Assembly: GCA_934183165.1 (NCBI GenBank)
Contig: CAKPRZ010000010.1
Span: forward strand, 1 to 31,426
Direction: 5' to 3'
DNA: 31,426 nt
Source of the DNA: an uncultured Bacilli bacterium
GTDB taxonomy: Bacteria > Bacillota_I > Bacilli_A > RF39 > UBA660
In this document: in pieces, positions 21,350-29,641 of the stretch
Layout: every line of letters begins with the position of its first letter
Numbering within the stretch: position 1 is the first letter of the stretch
Translations under genes and position numbers: made by a program
Notes under the pieces: generated by a model
The model's database searches: none
What the model was told of the DNA's origin: nothing
Seen by the model: only the letters and a program-made list of their open reading frames with translations

Positions 21350-22492
21350 TTATATAACCTTGAATATTAGTAATAATAAGAATACTGTAAATATTGTATA
21401 TAATATAATTCCATTTATAATTTCTGATTTTGAACTTTTGTATTTAACACCAACACCCATTGATATTAAAAATCCTCCAATCAAACCTCCAATATGTGCA
21501 AAATTATCAATTTGGTTACTAAAAGCAAAACCAATTAATAAATTTAAAATAATTATTGGAATAATCTGACTTCTAATTACACTTCCTAAATAAACGCGAT
21601 AATGATATCCAAAATATACAAGCGAACCCATAAGTCCAAATATAGCTCCAGAAGCACCAATTGATACAGCGTTATTATTTATAGCAACAGATAACAAACT
21701 ACCACTTAAAGCACTTAAAAAATATATAATTATATATTTCGCTTTTCCATAGAAAGATTCTATTTGACTACCAATTATATATAAAGCGTAACAATTAAAT
21801 AAAAGATGAAAAATATTCGCATGAATGAAACAACCAGTTATCAATCTATAATACTCATGATACTTAGTTATAAATGGCCCATATATTGCAAACTTATTAA
21901 TAAAATAACTACTTTGATTTGTTATAAGTGCAAATAAATAAATAAAGATATTAATTCCTATCAAAATTTTAGTTATAATAGGATTTTTAGGTTTAAATAC
22001 ATCTTCTGCCTCTTCTTGATCATGTCTATTTTTTTTATTAATATCTGAAGTTATCTTTAAAAATAGTTGCATTCCATCTTCATTAAATTTTAGTTTCTTA
22101 GTAATATCAGGAAAAATATCTGTGACAAAAGAATAATTTTTAATATCTTTTTCATCACTTAGATAAATACAATCATAATTTTTTTGGTTATCAAGTGCAA
22201 CCATATCAGATATATCAGTAAAAATACTTAGAACATTAATATTAAATGTTAATGTCTTTCTTTTAATTTTTCTTACAACATGTTTTGTTTTAAATAAATC
22301 ATAAGCAAACTGTTCATCATTATGTATATGATTAGAAACAATACGAACAATTTTATAATCTAATTCCATATTTTCTAACCAAATCTCATCTTGAGCACCT
22401 TGTAAAATAATAGGATTATAGTTTTTTTCTGTAATAAAGTAATGAAGTAATTTCATTACGATCATATTCTTATCATCAACAGTGTTATTCAT
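21350..22492 (-). CDS. Rhomboid intramembrane serine protease (GluP/YqgP-like)
   Basis: 380 residues from ATG 22492 (AGAGGTGG ribosome site; upstream in-frame codons overlap the promoter). A cytosolic N-terminal domain (about 1-165) precedes a rhomboid core with about seven membrane helices. Core motifs: FIHANIFHLLFN (His229, Asn233), catalytic serine GASGAIFG (Ser281) and catalytic His in NFAHIGGLIGG (His333). B. subtilis GluP also has an N-terminal extension and cleaves membrane substrates such as the Mg transporter MgtE. The soluble domain here resembles that extension in size, but I cannot confirm its fold. It lies between the ireB operon and rluD. Confidence 0.9.
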   Translation of the reverse strand: MNNTVDDKNMIVMKLLHYFITEKNYNPIILQGAQDEIWLENMELDYKIVRIVSNHIHNDEQFAYDLFKTKHVVRKIKRKTLTFNINVLSIFTDISDMVALDNQKNYDCIYLSDEKDIKNYSFVTDIFPDITKKLKFNEDGMQLFLKITSDINKKNRHDQEEAEDVFKPKNPIITKILIGINIFIYLFALITNQSSYFINKFAIYGPFITKYHEYYRLITGCFIHANIFHLLFNCYALYIIGSQIESFYGKAKYIIIYFLSALSGSLLSVAINNNAVSIGASGAIFGLMGSLVYFGYHYRVYLGSVIRSQIIPIIILNLLIGFAFSNQIDNFAHIGGLIGGFLISMGVGVKYKSSKSEIINGIILYTIFTVFLLLLIFKVI

Positions 22493-22516
22493 AACACAAC
22501 CACCTCTTGTACCTGT

Positions 22517-22545
22517 ATTATATAATATTTTATAAAATAAATAAA
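22517..22545 (-). promoter_or_regulatory. Candidate promoter of the rhomboid gene
   Basis: Perfect TATAAT -10 (22517-22522), 17 bases, weak -35 TTTATT (22540-22545). The -35 abuts the rluD terminator's T run. Confidence 0.45.
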
Positions 22546-22571
22546 GAAAAAAGCTCAAATTGAAGCTTTTC
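22545..22571 (-). terminator. rluD terminator
   Basis: On the minus strand AAAAGCTTCAA pairs with TTGAGCTTTT around a one-base bulge, and T-rich sequence follows. It starts just after the rluD stop (22575-22577). Confidence 0.65.
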
Positions 22572-22574
22572 TCA

Positions 22575-23462
22575 TTAATCTAAACTATCTAATTTATCCT
22601 TAAATTCTTTAGGCAATTCAGACTCAAAATAAAGTTGTTCTTTAGTAATTGGATGAACAAATTTTATGCTTTTTGAATGTAGATATTGTCCAAAATCGTC
22701 TTTTTTATGTTTCCTTCCATATACAGGATCTCCATATATAGGATAGCCTATGTAATTAAAGTGTACTCTAATTTGATGAGTTCTTCCTGTCTCTAGTTTG
22801 CATTCAACTAGTGTTGCATTACTATATCTTTTTAGAACCCTAAAATGAGTAATTGCTTCTTTACTACATTTATCAGTAACTTGCATCTTTTGTCTATTAT
22901 TAGAATCTCTTCCGATTGGAGCATCAATAGTTCCTGTATCATGTTTGATAACCCCATCAACAAGTGCCCAATAAATTCTTTCTACTTCTTTATTTTTAAT
23001 CATTTCTGATAAAAGTTCGTGAGTTTTATCATCTTTAGCAACCAGCATAAGACCACTAGTATCCTTATCAATTCTATGTACTATTCCTGGCCTTGTACTA
23101 TCTATATTAGAAAGTTTAAACTTTAATGCTAAAGCATTAACCAATGTATCATCATAATGACCTGGAGCGGGATGAACTACTAAACCACTTTGTTTATTTA
23201 TAACTAATAAATATTTATCTTCATATACTACATCAACATCAATATTCGCTGGTGTTATTACTTCTTCCTTTGGCTTTTCCTCTTTTATTTCTATTTCATC
23301 GTTAATATTTACTAAATAACTATTATTGACAATCTTACCATTAACACTAACTAATCCTTCTTTTATATCTTTTTGAATTTTACTGCGAGACTTATCAAGT
23401 TCTTTCGCAAGATATTGGTCTAATCTTATATTATCACTATTACTTTTTATTTTCACTTTCAT
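22575..23462 (-). CDS. rluD: RluD-family 23S rRNA pseudouridine synthase
   Basis: About 295 residues. An N-terminal S4 RNA-binding domain (about 10-60: RLDQYLAKELDKSRSKIQKDIKEG) precedes the RluA/RluD catalytic domain with PGIVHRIDKDTSGLMLVAK (catalytic Asp132), GRTHQIRVHFNYIGYPIYGD and the YWALVDG strand. The family isomerises uridines in 23S rRNA (in E. coli, helix 69). The gene overlaps the end of lspA by about 23 bases, the standard Firmicute lspA-rluD pair. The start is uncertain: ATG 23462 lies very close to the AGGGG site, while GTG 23456 has the ideal 8-base spacing. Confidence 0.94.
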   Translation of the reverse strand: MKVKIKSNSDNIRLDQYLAKELDKSRSKIQKDIKEGLVSVNGKIVNNSYLVNINDEIEIKEEKPKEEVITPANIDVDVVYEDKYLLVINKQSGLVVHPAPGHYDDTLVNALALKFKLSNIDSTRPGIVHRIDKDTSGLMLVAKDDKTHELLSEMIKNKEVERIYWALVDGVIKHDTGTIDAPIGRDSNNRQKMQVTDKCSKEAITHFRVLKRYSNATLVECKLETGRTHQIRVHFNYIGYPIYGDPVYGRKHKKDDFGQYLHSKSIKFVHPITKEQLYFESELPKEFKDKLDSLD

Positions 23463-23907
23463 CACCCCTAAAGCAACAAATAACCATTATTATAACACTA
23501 ACTACTATTAATATATCAGCTATATTAAATACAGGAAAATAATAATTAAATATTTTAAAGTCAAAAAAATCAATTACATATCCTCTAACTAATCTATCAA
23601 TAAAGTTTCCCATAATACCAGCAATAAGCATCGAATAAGAAATTATATCTATTTTTTTATATTCTTTCATTCTAAATATAAACCATAAGATAAATGCTAG
23701 CGCTACTACAGTAGTAATAATTAAAAACCAATAATTACCGTTGAATATTCCCCAAGCAGCTCCTCTATTTTCAACATACGTTAAATTAAAGAAATTTTTA
23801 ATAATCACTTTCTTTTCATATAGTCTAAAATTTTTCTTTATTAAAAATTTTGTAAGTTGATCTATTATGGTAGCAAGACTTGCCCAAAAAACTATTTTCT
23901 TTTTCAT
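23440..23907 (-). CDS. lspA: Lipoprotein signal peptidase (signal peptidase II)
   Basis: 155 residues with four membrane helices. The aspartyl protease motifs are intact: NRGAAWGIF, GNFIDRLVRGYVIDF (Asp104) and FNIADILIV (Asp131). LspA cuts the signal peptide from diacylglyceryl-modified prolipoproteins in the membrane; likely substrates in this window are the ZnuA-like and GH25 lipoproteins. Ribosome site GGAGTTGGTGA. Coupled to rluD downstream. Confidence 0.96.
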   Translation of the reverse strand: MKKKIVFWASLATIIDQLTKFLIKKNFRLYEKKVIIKNFFNLTYVENRGAAWGIFNGNYWFLIITTVVALAFILWFIFRMKEYKKIDIISYSMLIAGIMGNFIDRLVRGYVIDFFDFKIFNYYFPVFNIADILIVVSVIIMVICCFRGDESENKK

Positions 23908-23924
23908 ATTATTTCACCAACTCC

Positions 23925-23953
23925 ATTCTAGCAAAAAAAAAGAATATTATAAA
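23925..23953 (-). promoter_or_regulatory. Candidate lspA promoter
   Basis: TAGAAT -10 (23925-23930) preceded by TGC (extended -10), 17 bases, weak TTTATA -35 (23948-23953). It is superimposed on the preceding terminator. Confidence 0.4.
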
Positions 23954-23961
23954 GTAATATT
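23933..23961 (-). terminator. Terminator after the PRC-barrel gene
   Basis: AATATTA/TAATATT stem (23943-23949 with 23955-23961), 5-base loop and a run of nine T on the minus strand. The stop codon of the PRC-barrel gene (23947-23949) is part of the stem. Confidence 0.75.
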
Positions 23962-24180
23962 TACTAAAATAACATCCTCTCCTATTTTTTCTATATGTTT
24001 CCAACTAATTTCTGTATCCAATCCCCTATTTGAAAAAGAAAAAAAATTTTTATTAGTCTCAATTATTAATGAAATAATATTTCCTGTTTCTTCATCTATC
24101 TTAGCATCGATTATATTACCTATATTCTTACCATCAGTAATACTTACTATACTTTTATTTTGTAAATCAGATAAACGCAT
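23947..24180 (-). CDS. YlmC/YmxH-family PRC-barrel protein
   Basis: 77 residues. A PRC-barrel-like small beta protein: MRLSDLQNKSIVSITDGKNIGNIIDAKIDEETGNI, then ISLIIET and WKHIEKIGEDVILV. The family (YlmC/YmxH) is widespread in Firmicutes and often annotated as sporulation-related by association, including in organisms that do not sporulate; the biochemical role is unknown. Ribosome site AGGTGATG. It follows the 260-residue membrane-protein gene after 27 bases and may share its transcript. Confidence 0.88.
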   Translation of the reverse strand: MRLSDLQNKSIVSITDGKNIGNIIDAKIDEETGNIISLIIETNKNFFSFSNRGLDTEISWKHIEKIGEDVILVNITL

Positions 24181-24207
24181 AACATCACCTAATACATAAT
24201 ATGATAT

Positions 24208-24990
24208 TTAATTTGTTTTATTATTGTTTAATGCCTGTTTAGAAATTATATACACAATTAAACAAATAATACCCATTAGAATATATAGTAAACAATATTT
24301 ATTACTATAAACCCCAATAGTTTTTATAACAGAATGAATAAATCTAATAGTAAAATCAGTACTTATAAGATTATTTAAATTTAAAATATAACTAATTATT
24401 TTAATACTTAAAAATGTAGAAATGCTAGAAACAATCAAAATATAAGAATTTATCTTTAACCATATAAATTTATTATTTAATATGATTAAAGCTAATATAT
24501 TAATACTAAAAATAACTAATATAATATTAGTGAAAACTTTAGAAAATATAATACTAAATACATTAATAATTTTAGGATTTCCATTATTAATAAATGTAGA
24601 TGTTCCTTGATATAACTTATTGGATGCATCAAATATCAAAGTTCTATTTAATTCTTTTGTATAATTGATATTTGATTCTTTTATTATTTGATCATAACTA
24701 CTATCAACCATATCTAAAACATCACTCAAATTTAATTTTTCAGCCTTAAAATACATATTTGAATAAGCCTTTTTAATTATATTAGTAGCAATATTAGAAA
24801 AAGATTTTGTTTTAATTATTTTTTTTATATCATCAGATTCATCGTTATATAAAGTATAATAATCTGTATTTTTAGTCAAATTATCAACATTTAAATTATT
24901 ATAAGTAAGATTAAACAGAAAGAATATATATATAACTAATAAAATTACCCATAAAAGAAAAGAAATAAACTTTTTATTCTTCAATTTCAT
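24208..24990 (-). CDS. Unrecognised multi-pass membrane protein
   Basis: 260 residues, no family recognised. TM1 (about 8-28) is followed by an extracytoplasmic region (about 29-140, with LYNDESDD and helical stretches), then three more membrane helices (about 142-172, 176-204, 230-250). The start ATG 24990 overlaps the previous gene by 17 bases; its ribosome site is poor (a weak AAGAAG), so translation probably depends on coupling. The pair looks like a two-subunit membrane complex, but this is inference. Very AT-rich, Ile/Asn-rich composition like its neighbours. Confidence 0.75.
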   Translation of the reverse strand: MKLKNKKFISFLLWVILLVIYIFFLFNLTYNNLNVDNLTKNTDYYTLYNDESDDIKKIIKTKSFSNIATNIIKKAYSNMYFKAEKLNLSDVLDMVDSSYDQIIKESNINYTKELNRTLIFDASNKLYQGTSTFINNGNPKIINVFSIIFSKVFTNIILVIFSINILALIILNNKFIWLKINSYILIVSSISTFLSIKIISYILNLNNLISTDFTIRFIHSVIKTIGVYSNKYCLLYILMGIICLIVYIISKQALNNNKTN

Positions 24991-25465
24991 TTATTTCACA
25001 TACTTCTTTACTATCTTTAATATCATATTTAATCTTAATTGTTTTAAGGGCAAATTTTTTATCTACAGTAATACTATAAATCACATTATTATTTTTCTCA
25101 TTATAATACATTGTTTTACCATCAGAACAAGAATAATAATCATAGTTATCTAAATTACTTAAATATTCGTCAAAATATTGTCTAACATTCTTAGATTTTC
25201 TTAAAGTAATTAAAGTTACTTCACTACCATCATCTTTAACAAAATAAGCAAATGCTGGTATTTTAATTTTAAATTTATGGTTTTGATATTCTGTTCTAAA
25301 AAAAGTTTTATTAATTAATAGTAAAAAGAACAATAAAGTAAGTACTAATACTAATAAAATAGTAACTCTTTTTCTATTAAATATTTTGACTGACTCACTA
25401 CTAGTTATATCTTTGACATTTTTTACTGTCTTCTTTTTTTGTTTTTTTTCCTTAGTATCACTCAT
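24974..25465 (-). CDS. Unrecognised single-pass membrane protein
   Basis: 163 residues. A strongly basic cytoplasmic N-terminus (KEKKQKKKTVKNVK), one membrane helix (about 34-52) and an outer domain of about 110 residues with beta-rich character (KIKIPAFAYFVKDDGSEVTLITL). Two cysteines (Cys113, Cys156) lie outside the membrane and could form a disulfide. No known family. Ribosome site AGAGGGA; overlaps the next membrane-protein gene, implying joint expression. Confidence 0.78.
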   Translation of the reverse strand: MSDTKEKKQKKKTVKNVKDITSSESVKIFNRKRVTILLVLVLTLLFFLLLINKTFFRTEYQNHKFKIKIPAFAYFVKDDGSEVTLITLRKSKNVRQYFDEYLSNLDNYDYYSCSDGKTMYYNEKNNNVIYSITVDKKFALKTIKIKYDIKDSKEVCEINEIEE

Positions 25466-25491
25466 AAAATCCCTCTACTTTCTTCTAGAAT

Positions 25492-25520
25492 ATTATACAA
25501 CAAAATTATCTGTAGTACAA
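25492..25520 (-). promoter_or_regulatory. Candidate promoter of the two-membrane-protein unit
   Basis: Perfect TATAAT -10 (25492-25497), 17 bases, weak TTGTAC -35 (25515-25520), directly after the stop codon of the exported-protein gene. Confidence 0.4.
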
Positions 25521-25523
25521 TTA

Positions 25524-26027
25524 TTAAGATGCATTTTGAACATATCTAAGTGTTAAATTATATATTCCTTGTCCATCTTCAACAATAGTTTGTCCATTAG
25601 TATTAACAGCTACTTTTATATCAAAATCAGTTGTTTGCCCAGGATATATAACACTACCAACATTAGCAGTATTACTAGTTTCGATATAATCATTAAATTT
25701 TTCTACATTGATACTTGCATCCTCTAATCTAGCCGGAATAGTACCATTATTTTTTACTGAAACATTGTATTCGATAAAATCTCCATCATTGTATAAATCA
25801 ATAGCAAAATTGGCACTTAATTTATCTTCAGTTATCTGAATATTTTTGGAAACTGCATCTGTACTTTTATTTTTAACTGTTATTTTATCAATTACTACAT
25901 CCCATTTTCCAGATGACTTAGTAGTACTTTCTATTTTTAAGGTAGAAGATAAAAAAGCATATCCTATTCCCATAAATATAACAGCAATTAACAAAAACAC
26001 AATAAATATATTCTTTTTTCTTTTCAT
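25524..26027 (-). CDS. Exported beta-rich surface protein, TasA/camelysin-like in outline
   Basis: 167 residues. An N-terminal signal or anchor (KRKKNIFIVFLLIAVIFMGIGYAFLSSTLKI) resembles SipW-processed TasA/camelysin-type leaders, where the hydrophobic run ends in GYAFLSSTL. The rest is one predicted beta-sandwich with WDVVIDKITV, NFAIDLYNDGDFIEYNVSVKNNGTIPARL, a YPGQTTDFDIKVAV strand and a closing YNLTLRYVQNAS. The layout is similar to the short repeats of TasA-like fibre proteins, but the match is in shape and not certain. No sipW-like peptidase is nearby. Own promoter with a perfect -35 (26054-26082). Confidence 0.7.
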   Translation of the reverse strand: MKRKKNIFIVFLLIAVIFMGIGYAFLSSTLKIESTTKSSGKWDVVIDKITVKNKSTDAVSKNIQITEDKLSANFAIDLYNDGDFIEYNVSVKNNGTIPARLEDASINVEKFNDYIETSNTANVGSVIYPGQTTDFDIKVAVNTNGQTIVEDGQGIYNLTLRYVQNAS

Positions 26028-26053
26028 AACATCACCCTTGCTACTTTAATTTA

Positions 26054-26082
26054 ATGCTAATATACTTATTTAATTTTGTCAA
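26054..26082 (-). promoter_or_regulatory. Promoter of the exported-protein gene
   Basis: Perfect TTGACA -35 (26077-26082), 17 bases, and a poorer TAGCAT -10 (26054-26059). A strong -35 with a weak -10 often goes with activation. Confidence 0.5.
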
Positions 26083-26092
26083 TTAATAAAAG

Positions 26093-26118
26093 AAAAAAAG
26101 TACTAAATCGCACTTTTT
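26093..26118 (-). terminator. trmK terminator overlapping its stop codon
   Basis: AAAAAGT pairs with ACTTTTT (26096-26102 region with 26112-26118) around a short loop holding the trmK stop codon (26103-26105), with a T-rich tail. It ends the dnaG-rpoD-trmK transcript. Confidence 0.65.
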
Positions 26119-26756
26119 AACAGTTTAATCTTTCTTGTTAATCTAACTCTAAGTAGAATTTTATTTTTAGGTATTTTATTCATAATTTGTATATTGGAAT
26201 CAATTAAATATCTATAATATTGTTTTAAATCATCGTTTACTAAAACATTATATCCAAGAAACAATTCCCTAAAGTTATATCTGCTTTTACCTTTTTCCAG
26301 AACTATAATTGGATAAAATTTACCTCTTTCACAAATAATCTCTTCACATAAAATCTTATATCCAAGCTTAGTTATTTTCTTCCTTACAAGCTCAAAATCA
26401 TTATTAGGAGATAATATTAATTTTTTAACATTACTTAGTTTATCTTTATCATCATATAAAATATTAATAATATTTTTAGCTCCCATACCAGAGATAATAA
26501 CAGTATTTATATTATTATCAATGGTTGATATTCCACTACCTAGTTTAATTTCAATATTATTAATATTATAACTATCAATATTTTTTTTAGCTTGTTTTAG
26601 TGGACCTTCGTTTATATCTGATGCAATTAATTTTATATTTGTATATTTCTTGGCCAAAAATATACATAAAAAAGCATGATCACAACCTACATCAATAACT
26701 GAATCATTAGAATCAACATAGGCTGCAATATGCTTAAGTCTTTTATTTATATTCAT
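26103..26756 (-). CDS. trmK: tRNA (adenine22-N1)-methyltransferase
   Basis: 217 residues. TrmK motifs: RLKHIAAYVDSNDSVIDVGCDHAFLCIFLA (SAM motif I), IASDINEGPLKQAKKNI, VIISGMGAKNIINIL (catalytic region) and ILSPNNDFELVRKKI. The C-terminal coiled-coil part is present. It methylates N1 of A22 in the D loop of certain tRNAs. The start lies one base after the rpoD stop, the conserved Firmicute order dnaG-rpoD-trmK. Confidence 0.94.
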   Translation of the reverse strand: MNINKRLKHIAAYVDSNDSVIDVGCDHAFLCIFLAKKYTNIKLIASDINEGPLKQAKKNIDSYNINNIEIKLGSGISTIDNNINTVIISGMGAKNIINILYDDKDKLSNVKKLILSPNNDFELVRKKITKLGYKILCEEIICERGKFYPIIVLEKGKSRYNFRELFLGYNVLVNDDLKQYYRYLIDSNIQIMNKIPKNKILLRVRLTRKIKLLKSAI

Positions 26757-26757
26757 T

Positions 26758-27849
26758 TTAATCTATTAAGAAATCTTTTAACTTTCTAGAACGAGAAGGA
26801 TGTCTTAATTTTCTTAAGGCTTTAGCTTCTATCTGTCTAATACGTTCCCTAGTTACACCAAATATTTGTCCAACCTCTTCCAAAGTACGGCATTGACCAT
26901 CATCAAGTCCAAATCTAAGTCTCAACACTTTTTCTTCTCTTTCTGTTAGTGTCAATAATACATTAGCAAGTTCTTCTTTTAATAGTTCAACTGTTGCATA
27001 CTCTTCAGGTGACATAGTTCTCTCGTCTTTAATAAAATCTCCTAAATGTGAATCGTCTTCCTCGCCTATTGGTGTTTCAAGTGATACTGGATCTTGACTA
27101 ATTTTAAACACTTCACGAACTTTATCAACAGTAATACCAAGTTTTTTAGCTATTTCTCCTTCAGTTGGTTCTCTATTTAATTCCTGAGTAAGTTGACGTT
27201 GTACTCTAGCTAATTTATTAATAGTTTCAACCATATGTACTGGAACACGAATTGTTCTAGCTTGATCAGCTATTGCTCTTGTAATAGCTTGTCTAATCCA
27301 CCAAGTTGCATAAGTTGAAAATTTATATCCTTTTGTAGGATCAAATTTATCAACCGCCTTCATAAGTCCTATATTACCTTCTTGAATCAAATCAAGGAAT
27401 AACATTCCTCTACCAACATATCTCTTAGCAATTGATACAACTAAACGAAGATTTGACTCTGCAAGCATCTTTTTTGCGTGCTCATCACCCTGTTCAGCAA
27501 GTCTTGCATATTCAAACTCTTCATCATTGGTTAATAGATTTATACGTCCAATCTCCTTTAAATACATACGAACTGGATCATTAATCTTTATATCTTTAGA
27601 TAAAGTTAAGTCTTCGACAACTAAGTCAGACGGATTTTCATCTTCATCATCACTATTATCTGTTGTTTCTGATATTATTTCTATATTATTTTCTACTAAA
27701 GCATTATATAAATCATCTAATGTATCACTATCTACTTCTAATCCCTTTAACTCTTCTGCTAATTGTTCATAAGTAACATAACCATTTTCTTTACCTTTTT
27801 TTATAAGTGCTTTTTTTCTATCCTCTATAGTTTTTATTTCATTGACCAT
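26758..27849 (-). CDS. rpoD: Primary sigma factor of RNA polymerase
   Basis: 363 residues, the size of B. subtilis SigA. Regions: 1.1 (about 1-75), 1.2 (DPVRMYLKEIGRINLLTNDEE), 2 (NLRLVVSIAKRYVGRGMLFLDLIQEGNIG through FSTYATWWIRQAITRAIADQ, which reads the -10), 3 (RVPVHMVETINKLAR) and 4 (TLEEVGQIFGVTRERIRQIEAKAL, which reads the -35). The near-consensus -10 boxes with 17-base spacers across the window fit this factor. The start overlaps the dnaG stop by 11 bases with a GGGGAGAG ribosome site inside dnaG. Confidence 0.98.
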   Translation of the reverse strand: MVNEIKTIEDRKKALIKKGKENGYVTYEQLAEELKGLEVDSDTLDDLYNALVENNIEIISETTDNSDDEDENPSDLVVEDLTLSKDIKINDPVRMYLKEIGRINLLTNDEEFEYARLAEQGDEHAKKMLAESNLRLVVSIAKRYVGRGMLFLDLIQEGNIGLMKAVDKFDPTKGYKFSTYATWWIRQAITRAIADQARTIRVPVHMVETINKLARVQRQLTQELNREPTEGEIAKKLGITVDKVREVFKISQDPVSLETPIGEEDDSHLGDFIKDERTMSPEEYATVELLKEELANVLLTLTEREEKVLRLRFGLDDGQCRTLEEVGQIFGVTRERIRQIEAKALRKLRHPSRSRKLKDFLID

Positions 27850-29575
27850 GACTACTCTCCCCTATTTTTATTAACCTTATTTGTTCAGCAATTTTTAATT
27901 GTTCAAGTAAATTAGGCTCACTCTTCATTAAATCATTCAAGCGTTTTATTTCTTGCTTCCTATTATAATCACTAATTACCTTAATATAATCATCAATTGC
28001 TTGTTCACTACTAGTATAATCATCTTTGTCATTTATTTGGTTGAATAATTCTTCTAATTCAGGTTTACCCTTTAAATATGTAAACATATCAGCGATACTA
28101 ACTGTACCATATTTATCATAGAAATTATATATTTCGTTTGCTAATAATCTGTATTTAGAAACTGCAAAGCATACATTTTCTCTTTGACACTTATCTATTA
28201 CTTCAGGTACCGTTAACATATTATACAAAAGTGCGAATACTGCTTTTTCGTATTTAGATAATTTTTTATCTTGTTTCTTTAAGATAGTATCATCTGTCTT
28301 GACTACTTTTTTATCTAAATAATCATTCAACCTTTTTTCTAGGGTATTATAACTCAAATTGCACTCATTTGCAAGTTTTTTTAATATTATCTCTCTTCTT
28401 ATATCATCTTTTATAAGACTTGTTTCTCTTAAAACCCCATCAACATAGTTAGATACTTCCATATCACTATTAAAATTAACATGATTTTTTAAATTAGATA
28501 TTTTATAATCACTAAAATTCATAGCATTATCTACTAGTGCTAAGAAATTATCTCCACCATATTTTAATATATATGTATCTGGATCATCATTATTATTAAG
28601 ATGAATAACTTTTGGTGATATTCCTATATTTTCTAATTGCTTTCCAACACTCATAGTAGCGTGATATCCAGCTTCATCTCCATCAAAACATAATATAATA
28701 TTTAAAGAAAGCTTTTTAAGTAATAATATTTGATCATTTGTTAAGGCTGTACCCATAAGTGCTACTGTATTAGATAGTCCTATACTACTAGCCCTTATAA
28801 CATCCATAAATCCTTCCATCACTATTACAAAGCCTTTTTTTCTTACTTCTTGCTTCGCTATATGGTAATTATATAAACATTGCCCTTTTTTAAAAATAGG
28901 TGTTTCCTTTGTATTTACATATTTATTAGCTTTACTTCCATCATAAATTCTACCACTAAAAGCAACAATTCTACCATTTGTATCATATAATGGAAACATT
29001 ATTCTATTTATATAAATATCATGATTATCAGTAACAAGTCCAAGTGTAACAAGATCACGATAAGAAAAACCTTTTTTTTGTAATAATTCCATTAATACAT
29101 TGTTTTTATCAAGGGAATATCCAATATCAAATTTTTTGATTATTTCATCATCAATACTTCTTTTAGCAAGATATTCTTTGGCTTTTTTACCATTAATAGT
29201 ATTAATATTATTTTGATAAAACTTAGCCGTTAAATCGTAAATTTCATAATACTTATCATTAATATTAGATTGCTTTTTATGTACTGTACCATCTAATTTA
29301 TATCCAACTTTATCGGCAAGTTTGTGTAAAGCTTCAGCAAAAGATATATTTTCATAGTTACTAACAAAAGTAAACACATTACCACTGGCCCCACAAGAAA
29401 AACATTTATATATTTGTTTTTCTCTAGATACACTCATAGATGGATTTGTATCATTATGAAATGGACATACACCAAAATAATTTTTCCCTTTTTGACTTAG
29501 AGGTATATATTCACTAATTAAATCAACTATATCAATTTTATTTCTAATTTCATTTATAATTTTTTGATTATCCAT
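27839..29575 (-). CDS. dnaG: DNA primase
   Basis: 578 residues, normal for DnaG. The N-terminal zinc-binding domain has Cys37, His40, Cys58 and Cys61 (VCPFHNDTNPSMSVS to YKCFSCGASGNVF). The catalytic core includes FGVCPFH, LGLV and the TOPRIM motifs VIVMEGFMDVI and LCFDGDEAGYHA. The C-terminal part (about 440-578) is the helical DnaB-binding region. It makes RNA primers for replication. Ribosome site GGGAGG; followed by rpoD and trmK in one operon. Confidence 0.97.
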   Translation of the reverse strand: MDNQKIINEIRNKIDIVDLISEYIPLSQKGKNYFGVCPFHNDTNPSMSVSREKQIYKCFSCGASGNVFTFVSNYENISFAEALHKLADKVGYKLDGTVHKKQSNINDKYYEIYDLTAKFYQNNINTINGKKAKEYLAKRSIDDEIIKKFDIGYSLDKNNVLMELLQKKGFSYRDLVTLGLVTDNHDIYINRIMFPLYDTNGRIVAFSGRIYDGSKANKYVNTKETPIFKKGQCLYNYHIAKQEVRKKGFVIVMEGFMDVIRASSIGLSNTVALMGTALTNDQILLLKKLSLNIILCFDGDEAGYHATMSVGKQLENIGISPKVIHLNNNDDPDTYILKYGGDNFLALVDNAMNFSDYKISNLKNHVNFNSDMEVSNYVDGVLRETSLIKDDIRREIILKKLANECNLSYNTLEKRLNDYLDKKVVKTDDTILKKQDKKLSKYEKAVFALLYNMLTVPEVIDKCQRENVCFAVSKYRLLANEIYNFYDKYGTVSIADMFTYLKGKPELEELFNQINDKDDYTSSEQAIDDYIKVISDYNRKQEIKRLNDLMKSEPNLLEQLKIAEQIRLIKIGESSHGQ

Positions 29576-29597
29576 AATATACCTCCCAACAATGCTT

Positions 29598-29603
29598 ATT
29601 ATA
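29598..29603 (-). promoter_or_regulatory. Extended -10 upstream of dnaG
   Basis: Perfect TATAAT preceded by TGT, about 23 bases upstream of the dnaG start. No good -35 is found at 17 bases (a T-rich hexamer instead); a TTGACC lies only 10 bases upstream. Confidence 0.4.
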
Positions 29604-29641
29604 ACATTAAAGAGGTCAAAAAAACATAATTATTTATTTAT

